Origin: Acidobacteriaceae bacterium
Lineage (GTDB): Bacteria > Acidobacteriota > Terriglobia > Terriglobales > Acidobacteriaceae
Assembly: GCA_003156495.1 (NCBI GenBank)
Contig: PMHC01000178.1
Span: forward strand, 1 to 7,143
DNA: 7,143 nucleotides
Direction of reading: 5' to 3'
In this document: in pieces, positions 1-5,112 of the stretch
How the letters are laid out: the number at the start of each line of letters is the position of its first letter
How positions within the stretch are numbered: the stretch's first letter is position 1
Made by a program: the position numbers and the translations under genes
Notes under the pieces: generated by a model
Told to the model about the DNA's origin: nothing
The model's input: only the letters and a program-made list of their open reading frames with translations
The model's database searches: none

Positions 1-5
1 TCAAT

Positions 6-23
6 GTGGCCTTTAGGCCCTGC
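6..23 (+). repeat. REP-like hairpin A (GGCCT-TT-AGGCC)
   Basis: A 5-bp stem, GGCCT (8-12) and AGGCC (15-19), closes on a TT loop and is followed by CTG. The arrangement matches the hairpins at 97-108 and 1922-1941: short stem, two-base loop, then CTG(A). The preceding TCAAT is also found just before the hairpin at 97-108. I infer a degenerate member of the same repetitive extragenic palindrome family. The stem alone is too short to be convincing; the shared context carries the call. Confidence 0.45.
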
Positions 24-60
24 TAACCTTCGATCTTCCACAACCATGTTTTTCCGCAGC

Positions 61-84
61 CTGTTTAGCCGTGCCGTAAAAAGG
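61..84 (-). repeat. Half REP-like palindrome (unpaired arm)
   Basis: Read on the minus strand this stretch is TTTTTACGGCACGGCTAAA, close to the left arm of the intact hairpin at 1921-1941 (TTACGGCACGAGTAAA on the same logic). The matching right arm is missing: the sequence continues into CAGGCTGCGGAAAAAC instead. I read it as a truncated or recombined REP copy. It lies between two other hairpins, so 1-115 looks like a small decayed REP cluster. Confidence 0.4.
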
Positions 85-93
85 CCCATCAAT

Positions 94-115
94 CGCGGGC
101 TTTAGCCCCTGAGGG
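94..115 (+). repeat. REP-like hairpin B (GGGCT-TT-AGCCC-CTGA)
   Basis: GGGCT (97-101) and AGCCC (104-108) form a stem around TT, followed by CTGAGGGAC. The form stem-TT-stem-CTGA and the orientation match the perfect hairpin at 1922-1945. From memory, the string GGGCTTTAGCCCCTGAGGGAC is a common extragenic motif in acidobacterial genomes; I could not search for it here. Such elements are usually mobilised in trans by RAYT (TnpA-REP) transposases. None is encoded in this window. Confidence 0.55.
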
Positions 116-128
116 ACGATTTTCTCCT

Positions 129-513
129 CTATGCCATCAGGCGATTTGCTCTAGTCGATTTCAGGCGTAGCGAAGCGCGTTTGGCGCTTGCCGCTTGGAT
201 AGCAGTCTTTCCTGCCAGCTTCGCTTTCATGACGACGACCGCAATCTTTTTCCTGGTTGCGGCAACGGCGTTCTGTGTGGCAGAACTTGCGCGACTTGCC
301 GGCGCTGGCGATCCGTTGCTTTTCGTTCACGGCGCGAAGCCGGAAAAGAAGCTCTGGTTGCTTGTCCAAACGAGCGCCAATGCCATAGAGAACAGCCGCG
401 ACATGCTTGCACATCTCCGCCCAGTCCGGGCAGCTACAAGAAAGTTCAATCTCCGAGGGTGACGGAAACTGGTTCCGACCGGGGGTTGGCACGTGGCACC
501 ACCAGCGCCTCAT
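129..513 (-). pseudogene. Decayed SWIM zinc-finger protein gene (C-terminal remnant)
   Basis: The minus-strand reading from 513 contains a textbook SWIM zinc finger, CxC-x6-CxH (Cys26, Cys28, Cys35, His37), followed by HVAAVLYGIGARLD and PELLFRLRAV, which are typical of the bacterial SWIM family (COG4279-like; usually about 250-300 residues, nucleic-acid binding inferred). Everything N-terminal to about residue 14 of the family core is missing, and the first ATG (511-513) has no Shine-Dalgarno. After about residue 70 the frame becomes Cys/Arg-rich and stops at 151-153. A shift by one base near 280-320 opens another frame, stopping at 129-131, that reads as an Ala/Lys-rich basic tail such as KKIAVVVMKAKLAGKTAIQA, which suits this family. 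So the gene looks both 5'-truncated and frameshifted. It sits next to REP hairpins, consistent with deletion or rearrangement. Family call strong; exact frameshift position inferred. Confidence 0.75.
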
Positions 514-534
514 GGGTCGGGAACGCGAACAGCT

Positions 535-549
535 CTCCCGGGCGGGGAG
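535..549 (-). terminator. Possible weak terminator hairpin after nfeD
   Basis: Thirteen to 27 nt beyond the nfeD stop (minus direction), CTCCC and GGGAG form a 5-bp GC-rich stem around a 5-nt loop. No T-run follows, so it is not a classical rho-independent terminator. It might only stabilise the 3' end, or be chance in GC-rich DNA. Confidence 0.2.
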
Positions 550-561
550 CGTTGGTTCGTG

Positions 562-1878
562 TCAATTTTTTGCGGAATCCGGTTCCGGTTCCACGCGCAG
601 CAGCAGGTGGTCGTAGCCGACCACGCGGAGCCGTGCGCCGACAGGCATGGGCGCGGCGGCCTCTGCCTGCCAGATTTCGCCTTCGACCATTACGTGGCCC
701 TGCGGGGCCAGCGGCTCCATCGCCGTGGCTGTACAGCCGATCATGGCGTCGGCGCCGATGCGCGACTTGCGCCGGCGCGCGCGCACCACCAGCCGCAATA
801 GAAAAGCCGTAATCGCGCCAAAGGCGGCGCTGACGCTGATAGCCACAAGCGGGCTGATGCCCAGCTCGGGGATCGGCGCGGCGACCAGGGTGAGCATACC
901 GAAGGCGAGGCAGACGATGCCGGTGATGGCAAGCGCGCCATGGCCGCCGATTTTGGCCTCGAGCACGAGCAGAACCAGCGCGGCGATGAGCAGCAGAACA
1001 GCCGTGTAGCGGATAGGCAGCAGATTGAGAGCGAAGATCGCCAGCAGCACCATCAGCGTGCCCAGCGCGCCGGGAACGATGGTACCGGGGGCATTGAATT
1101 CGAGATAGATCAGGAGCGCGCCACCGAGCAGAAAGAGCAGCGCGATGTTGGGATTGACGAGCCAGCCGAGGAGTTGGGCGCGCAGCGCGGGGCGGATCGT
1201 CTGGATGCGCGCGCCGGCCAGGTGGAGCGTCAGTTTGGAGCCGTCGATGCGCGTAACGACGCGGCCGTCGAGGGCATTGAGCAGCTCGGCGTCGCTACCG
1301 GCGACGCCGTCGATCAAGTGCTGATTGAGGGCCTCGTCGGCGGTGTAGGAGTGCGAGGATTCGACGGCGGCCTGGGCGGCGTCCGCATTGCGGTTGCGCT
1401 TGGTGACGTAGGAGCGCAAAAAAGCCTCGGCGTCGTTGGCGATCTTCTGGCTCATGACGGCGTCGGGTTGAGCGCCGAACTCGATTACGGGATGAGCCGC
1501 GCCGGCGTTGGTCCCTGGGGCCATGGCGGCGAGGTCGGCCGCCTCAAGCAGAAAGAAGCCGGCGGAACCGGCGCGCGCACCGGAAGGAGCGACGTAGACA
1601 ATTACGGGAACACGAGAGGCCAGCATCGCGCCGACCATCGAACGGGTGGAATCGAGCAGGCCGCCGGGCGTGTCAAGCTCGACGAGCAATGCGCTGGCGC
1701 CGTCGGAGTTGGCCCGAGCCAGGGCGCGGGAGAGCTCGCCGGCGCTGACCGGTTGAATCGTGTCGTCGAGAACCAGCTTGTCGACAAACGGCTGCTGGGC
1801 GAGCGGCTGTTGAGCGAGAGCGCTCAGGCCCAAAGCGAGCCCCATGCCCGCCGCGATCTTTGTTGCCCATTGCTTCAT
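562..1878 (-). CDS. nfeD: NfeD-family membrane-bound ClpP-class serine protease (long form)
   Basis: 438 residues from the chosen ATG. An N-terminal signal segment (KIAAGMGLALGLSALA) leads into a ClpP/crotonase-fold protease domain, about residues 30-215: ELDTPGG, the VAPSGARAGSAGFFL loop with the likely nucleophile Ser105, APGTNAGAAHP, and Lys145 in SQKIANDA, matching the Ser-Lys dyad of the archaeal PH1510 protease. Four or five hydrophobic segments follow (about 245-365), then a C-terminal soluble NfeD domain (about 372-432, OB-fold type). This is the long NfeD architecture, thought to act in membrane protein quality control with stomatin/slipin partners. The usual Ala before the nucleophile is Gly here. 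The start was moved from a TTG at 1917 to the ATG at 1876-1878 because it has an AAAGAGG Shine-Dalgarno 6 nt upstream and begins the signal sequence cleanly. No slipin gene is adjacent; downstream lies the SWIM remnant. Confidence 0.93.
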   Translation of the reverse strand: MKQWATKIAAGMGLALGLSALAQQPLAQQPFVDKLVLDDTIQPVSAGELSRALARANSDGASALLVELDTPGGLLDSTRSMVGAMLASRVPVIVYVAPSGARAGSAGFFLLEAADLAAMAPGTNAGAAHPVIEFGAQPDAVMSQKIANDAEAFLRSYVTKRNRNADAAQAAVESSHSYTADEALNQHLIDGVAGSDAELLNALDGRVVTRIDGSKLTLHLAGARIQTIRPALRAQLLGWLVNPNIALLFLLGGALLIYLEFNAPGTIVPGALGTLMVLLAIFALNLLPIRYTAVLLLIAALVLLVLEAKIGGHGALAITGIVCLAFGMLTLVAAPIPELGISPLVAISVSAAFGAITAFLLRLVVRARRRKSRIGADAMIGCTATAMEPLAPQGHVMVEGEIWQAEAAAPMPVGARLRVVGYDHLLLRVEPEPDSAKN

Positions 1879-1884
1879 GGTTCG

Positions 1885-1891
1885 CCTCTTT
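1885..1891 (-). promoter_or_regulatory. Shine-Dalgarno AAAGAGG deciding the nfeD start
   Basis: AAAGAGG on the minus strand ends 6 nt before the ATG at 1878. The alternative in-frame TTG at 1917 has no such site, so translation should begin at 1878. The same heptamer precedes engB. Confidence 0.75.
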
Positions 1892-1920
1892 TTGGCCAAC
1901 CGGATTTTTTCAGGCAATTA

Positions 1921-1945
1921 CGGCACGAGTAAACTCGTGCCCTGA
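1921..1945 (+). repeat. REP hairpin, perfect 9-bp stem
   Basis: GGCACGAGT (1922-1930), loop AA, and ACTCGTGCC (1933-1941) form a perfect 9-bp stem, followed by CTGA. This is the best copy in the window of the hairpin family also seen at 6-115, in the same orientation. It lies 43 nt upstream of the nfeD ATG, in the spacer between the TPR gene and nfeD. It could therefore terminate or attenuate read-through from the TPR gene, or form part of the nfeD leader. There is no T-run on either side, so a REP element is the better reading. Confidence 0.7.
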
Positions 1946-2019
1946 CGCTTCTTGCAATGCCCAACGAGTATTCCAACCAACTCTAGCGCATTTTCGATTT
2001 AGCTGCTTCGCCCACCGGG

Positions 2020-3636
2020 CTACTTTTGCCTGCTCTTGGCCATGATCTGCCGCTGCAGATCGAGCGCATCGACGTTGTTGGGCTCGAGCTTGAGGGCCGC
2101 GCCGATTTCGTCGCCCGCCACGCCCAGCGAGCCGGAGGCAAGGTCGAGGCGCGCCAGCACCAGATAGGCATCGGCGGTGGGCTTCAAATCGAGAGAGGCG
2201 CGAGCCTGCTTGCGCGCGGCGTCAAGGTCTCCGCTGCGGCGGCGGAGCTCGGCCAAGCCGGCGTGCGCCGCGGCGCTTTTGTTGTCCGTGGCTGCCGCTT
2301 CCTGAAAGAGGCGCTCGGCTTCGAGCAACAAGCCGCGATTCAAATAGCTTTTAGCCTGCGTGCAAAGCGCCTGCGCGTGCTCGGGCGGCGCCAGAGCGGC
2401 CAGTCGCCCGGCGTCCACCTGATCGATCATCGCCGCCGCCTGCTTAAAGGCCGCCGCGTCAAAGTTACGCACAATCCGCTCCAGCGGATCGACGCCGGAG
2501 GCGCTGGAGGGATGCTTCCAATAATCCTCGAGCAACTGCGCTTCGCTGTCGCCGGGGCGCTGCTTGAGGCACTGCGCTATTTCGTTCAGCGCACCGGAAA
2601 GATCGCCATGACGCTTGAGGCTGACGGCGAGGTTGAAGTGATAATCGGCGGCATTGGGATCGGCGGCGGCGGCCTGCATAAACAGATGCATACCGTCGTG
2701 CCCCTGTCGGCTGGCAGCCACGCCCTGGTTGTTTTCCACCTCGGCCAGCGGCAGCACCTTGGCTACTTCGGCAAAGGCCTGCTCGGCATGCGCATAGTCG
2801 CCGGAAAAGATCAGCGACATGCCGCGATAAAAGCCGGCCTCAAGACCGTCGGTGCCGTTGCGGTCGACTTTGGCGAAGGCCGAGGCAGCCTCCTGATACT
2901 GCTGGCTGGCGTACAGCTCGCGACCGAGCGCCATCCAGGCCGGACCAAACTCCGGATTCAGCTTGACGGCTTTCTGCAGGTGCGCCAGACGTTCGGCCTG
3001 ATCCGGCTCGGTGATGCCGCGGATGTACTGTTCGTAGGCGTCGAGGCGAATGCCCTTGCCCGCCGCGGTAAAGGTCTCCTCGGCGACGCTGAAGTTGGGA
3101 TCGATCTGCCGGGTCAGCTTCCAGGCCAGCGAGCTGAAGACGGCGATCAGGTCGCGCATCGGGCCGCGCGCGCTCACTTCGGGCGTCATGCGCAACTGCG
3201 GCACGTCAACCAGCCGCGCGGTGGCCACCAGATTGTTGCCGTCGAGCGAAAAGCTGCCAACGACGATCGAATCGGCGTCGAGAGTTTGCGCCAACTTGAG
3301 GGCGCTGGCGCGCGAAGGCTGAAAGCCCTGCGGCAGGCCCAGATGATCGAGGGCATAGGTGCGATCGGCGCGGCTGGTGGGCTGAAAACCCGCCGAAGCG
3401 AAGCGCTTGCTCAAAACCTCGACCGCGGCTTCGCGAATCCAGTCGAGACTCGGCTGGCCGGCGCGGCTGTCGAAGGGCAGCACCAGCAAAACTTTGGCGT
3501 CGCCGGAGGCGGCTGCCTGGGCGGCTGTCTGCCCTTGCCCGTAAAGCGCCGGAATGGCAGCGCACAACACCGTCAGGGCGAGGCTCGAAAGCCGCCGCCG
3601 CGTCCACCGCAGTCGCAATGAAAAAGCTCGTATCAC
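2020..3636 (-). CDS. Exported TolB/CsgG-like N-domain plus TPR repeat protein
   Basis: 538 residues from a GTG start. Order: basic n-region (RLRWTRRR) and hydrophobic core, a secretion signal cleaved somewhere around residues 30-42; an alpha/beta domain about 47-180 (KVLLVLPFDSR near its start, ADSIVVGSF at about 122) resembling the CsgG/FlgO/TolB-N domain that precedes TPRs in many acidobacterial proteins; then two TPR blocks, about 200-350 (AHLQKAVKLNPEFGPAWMAL is a clear repeat) and about 418-530. The role is inferred: a periplasmic or outer-membrane-associated scaffold, with no catalytic motif seen. A GTG at 3634-3636 was chosen. The open frame continues to 3801, but that stretch is Arg/Cys-rich, has no Shine-Dalgarno, and would overlap the divergent antiporter start. 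A TTG at 3618 is an alternative. A TATAAT box ends 7 nt before the GTG, suggesting a leaderless transcript. Confidence 0.85.
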   Translation of the reverse strand: MIRAFSLRLRWTRRRLSSLALTVLCAAIPALYGQGQTAAQAAASGDAKVLLVLPFDSRAGQPSLDWIREAAVEVLSKRFASAGFQPTSRADRTYALDHLGLPQGFQPSRASALKLAQTLDADSIVVGSFSLDGNNLVATARLVDVPQLRMTPEVSARGPMRDLIAVFSSLAWKLTRQIDPNFSVAEETFTAAGKGIRLDAYEQYIRGITEPDQAERLAHLQKAVKLNPEFGPAWMALGRELYASQQYQEAASAFAKVDRNGTDGLEAGFYRGMSLIFSGDYAHAEQAFAEVAKVLPLAEVENNQGVAASRQGHDGMHLFMQAAAADPNAADYHFNLAVSLKRHGDLSGALNEIAQCLKQRPGDSEAQLLEDYWKHPSSASGVDPLERIVRNFDAAAFKQAAAMIDQVDAGRLAALAPPEHAQALCTQAKSYLNRGLLLEAERLFQEAAATDNKSAAAHAGLAELRRRSGDLDAARKQARASLDLKPTADAYLVLARLDLASGSLGVAGDEIGAALKLEPNNVDALDLQRQIMAKSRQK

Positions 3637-3643
3637 AACCGAA

Positions 3644-3649
3644 ATTATA
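3644..3649 (-). promoter_or_regulatory. -10 box TATAAT for the TPR gene
   Basis: A perfect TATAAT on the minus strand lies in otherwise GC-rich DNA, with 7 nt (TTCGGTT) between it and the GTG start. A transcript starting at the usual distance would begin at or within a base or two of the GTG. No good -35 is visible at 16-18 nt upstream. The match is seen directly; use as a promoter is inferred. Confidence 0.5.
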
Positions 3650-3692
3650 GGCGTTGCCGGCTTGGCGCGGAGTGCGCGGCGCGGCGCGGATT

Positions 3693-3702
3693 GATTGCAA
3701 TC
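3693..3702. promoter_or_regulatory. 10-bp perfect palindrome in the divergent spacer
   Basis: GATTGCAATC is its own reverse complement. It lies about 45 nt upstream of the TATAAT box of the TPR gene and about 100 nt upstream of the antiporter ATG. It could be a regulator half of a divergent control region. At 10 bp, chance cannot be excluded. Confidence 0.25.
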
Positions 3703-3730
3703 GAATTTGCGCTCATCGTAAGCCGCGACG

Positions 3731-3757
3731 CCGCAATGCATTGATGCATTTTTGCGG
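3731..3757. promoter_or_regulatory. Interrupted dyad, candidate operator upstream of the antiporter
   Basis: AATGCAT (3735-3741), spacer TG, ATGCATT (3744-3750) form a perfect 7-bp dyad. It is flanked by CCGC (3731-3734) and GCGG (3754-3757), which extend the pairing to 11 bp if TTT (3751-3753) bulges out. It is AT-rich within a GC-rich region and lies 43 nt before the antiporter ATG, where a repressor or activator site would be expected. No specific regulator can be named from the sequence. Confidence 0.35.
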
Positions 3758-3799
3758 TTAAAGTGGAAGTAGAAAAACAACCGCCGCTTTGGATCGCGC

Positions 3800-4999
3800 A
3801 TGGAAACTCATTTCCAGACCGTAACGCTGTTGCTGCTGATAGCCGCTATCGTGGCCATGTTCACGCGGCGGCTGCGCCTGCCCTACAGCGTCGGTCTGGT
3901 CACGGCGGGCATCGCGCTGGCCGCGATGCCCTTTGCGCCCAAGGTGGCGCTCACCAAAGATCTGCTGTTTACCGTGCTGCTGCCGCCACTGCTGTTCGAG
4001 GCGGCCTACTCGCTGGACTGGGGGCAACTGCGGCGCGATCTTTCGCTCGTCACCGTGCTGGCGACGCTGGGCGTGGTGCTTTCGGGCGGGTTGACGGCGA
4101 CCGGCATGCACTACCTGATGGGCTGGCCGTGGATCGCGGCGCTCATTTTTGGCGCGCTGATCGCCGCCACCGATCCGGTTTCGGTCATCGCCGCATTCAA
4201 AGAAGCCCGCGTTCAGGGACGGCTGCGGCTGCTGATCGAATCGGAAAGCCTGTTTAACGACGGCACGGCGGCGGTGGCCTTCGGCGTGGTTTTGGCGGTG
4301 GCGACGGGCAAACCCCTGGGCGTGGCGCAGATCTCATTTTTGCTGGTGAAAAGCGTTGCCGGCGGCCTGATTTGCGGCGCGGCGGTAGCACTGACGGCAC
4401 TGGTGCTGGTTGGCCGGACCACCGATCACCTGATCGAGCTGACATTTACGACCGTGGCCGCCTACGGCTCGTTTTTGCTCGCCGACCGGATGGGCTTTTC
4501 CGGCGTGCTGGCGACGATTGCCGCCGGGTTGGTGATGGGCAACTGCACCTGGAGCGGCGCGATTTCACCGCACGGCAAAGAGGCGGTACAGACCTTTTGG
4601 GAGTTCGCTGCCTTCGCGGCCAATTCGCTGATCTTTCTTTTGATCGGGATGCACGAGGCGCTACGCGGACTGCTCACCATCTGGGCGCCGGCGGCGGCCG
4701 CCATCGCGCTGGTTACGATGGGCCGCGCCGCGGCGATCTATCCCTGCTGCCTGCTTTTTGCCGGTTCACGGCTGCGCGTATCGGCCAGGCATCAGCACGT
4801 TCTGTTCTGGGGCGGGCTGCGCGGCGCGCTGGCGTTGGCGCTGGCGCTCGGGCTGCCGCCCGGGCTTCCCCTGCGCGGAGAAATTATCGCGATCAGCTTT
4901 GCCGTGGTCGCCTTCTCGGTCTTTGTGCAAGGGCTGACCATGACGCCGTTTTTGCGCTGGATGGGCGAGATTCCACGCGCGGCGAAAGAGAACCGCTAG
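3800..4999 (+). CDS. CPA1-family Na+/H+ antiporter (NhaP type)
   Basis: 399 residues, almost entirely hydrophobic segments (roughly 11-12 transmembrane helices). It exchanges Na+ (or K+) for H+ across the inner membrane for pH and salt homeostasis. Family signatures: FTVLLPPLLFEAAY (57-70); FGALIAATDPVSVIA with Thr124-Asp125-Pro126; ESESLFNDGTAAV with Asn153-Asp154, the ion-binding ND pair of electroneutral CPA1 exchangers; and FWGGLRGALALALAL with Arg341, typical of the late helix. It ends soon after the last helix with a short basic tail and has no TrkA-C or other cytosolic regulatory domain, unlike NhaP2. The ATG at 3800 has only a weak GGAT upstream; no better start fits the first helix. 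It is transcribed divergently from the TPR gene and converges on the VWFA gene. Its TAG stop lies inside the left end of the 4997-5112 element. Ion preference cannot be read from sequence. Confidence 0.93.
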   Translation: METHFQTVTLLLLIAAIVAMFTRRLRLPYSVGLVTAGIALAAMPFAPKVALTKDLLFTVLLPPLLFEAAYSLDWGQLRRDLSLVTVLATLGVVLSGGLTATGMHYLMGWPWIAALIFGALIAATDPVSVIAAFKEARVQGRLRLLIESESLFNDGTAAVAFGVVLAVATGKPLGVAQISFLLVKSVAGGLICGAAVALTALVLVGRTTDHLIELTFTTVAAYGSFLLADRMGFSGVLATIAAGLVMGNCTWSGAISPHGKEAVQTFWEFAAFAANSLIFLLIGMHEALRGLLTIWAPAAAAIALVTMGRAAAIYPCCLLFAGSRLRVSARHQHVLFWGGLRGALALALALGLPPGLPLRGEIIAISFAVVAFSVFVQGLTMTPFLRWMGEIPRAAKENR

Positions 5000-5112
5000 A
5001 GCATTTTTACCAATAACGTATAGGACTCAGGATCGCCGAGTTGACGCGAAGATCAGTGAGCGGCAACCTTCAGCACGATTCGGCCCTCTACTGAATTGGT
5101 AAAAATGCTCTA
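4997..5112. mobile_element. 116-bp inverted-repeat element (MITE-like), TA at both ends
   Basis: The first 18 bases (4997-5014, TAGAGCATTTTTACCAAT) and the last 18 (5095-5112) are perfect inverted repeats around an 80-bp interior. Both ends are TA, so they can be read as a TA target duplication plus 16-bp terminal repeats (GAGCATTTTTACCAAT). TA duplication is the habit of IS630/Tc1-mariner transposases. Cutting out the element with one TA rejoins the flanks as CGC-TA-ATT: the antiporter would then end in TAA and the VWFA gene in TAG, both at the same codon as now, with overlapping stops. That supports a neutral insertion. No transposase is inside, so it would be non-autonomous. The alternative is a long-stem bidirectional terminator native to the locus; the two roles are not exclusive. 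Confidence 0.6.
5053..5097 (-). pseudogene. Possible captured 3' end of an MDR oxidoreductase gene
   Basis: Inside the inverted-repeat element, the minus strand reads NSVEGRIVLKVAAH and a TGA stop (5053-5055). The pattern (G-R/K-I-V-L-x-V, then the end within a few residues) resembles the C-terminus of medium-chain dehydrogenase/quinone-reductase proteins, which often end in GKIVLxV. An in-frame TAG lies just upstream in the terminal repeat, so nothing is expressed. Fourteen residues is too little for a firm call. Confidence 0.2.

Noticed and set aside
446..535. Minus-strand reading ending HEALVVPRANPRSEPVSVTLGD-stop, between nfeD and the SWIM remnant
   Set aside because: It looks protein-like, but is only about 30 codons, overlaps the better-supported SWIM reading, and matches no family I recognise.
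181..812. Overlapping plus-strand frames at 181-462, 195-812 and 493-801
   Set aside because: They are shadows of the SWIM remnant and the nfeD 3' end, Arg/Ala-rich and without motifs or ribosome-binding sites.
1879..1917. TTG start of nfeD at 1917
   Set aside because: No ribosome-binding site precedes it, and the extra 13 residues are charged. The ATG at 1878 has AAAGAGG at ideal spacing.
940..1932. 330-residue open frame on the plus strand, opposite nfeD
   Set aside because: Composition is Glu/Gln/Arg/Gly-biased without motifs, and the opposite strand is an unmistakable NfeD.
2010..2020. GCCC-ACC-GGGC hairpin just after the TPR stop, as a terminator
   Set aside because: The stem is only 4 bp and no T-run follows on the minus strand.
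2026..3621. 531-residue open frame on the plus strand, opposite the TPR gene
   Set aside because: It is Gly/Arg/His-rich with no recognisable domain, while the minus strand gives a coherent signal peptide, TolB-like domain and TPRs. Long antisense frames are expected in GC-rich coding DNA.
3637..3801. N-terminal extension of the TPR gene up to 3801
   Set aside because: The added 55 residues are basic and Cys-containing, would sit before the signal peptide, overlap the antiporter start and cover the TATAAT box and dyads. The ATG at 3741 also lacks a Shine-Dalgarno.
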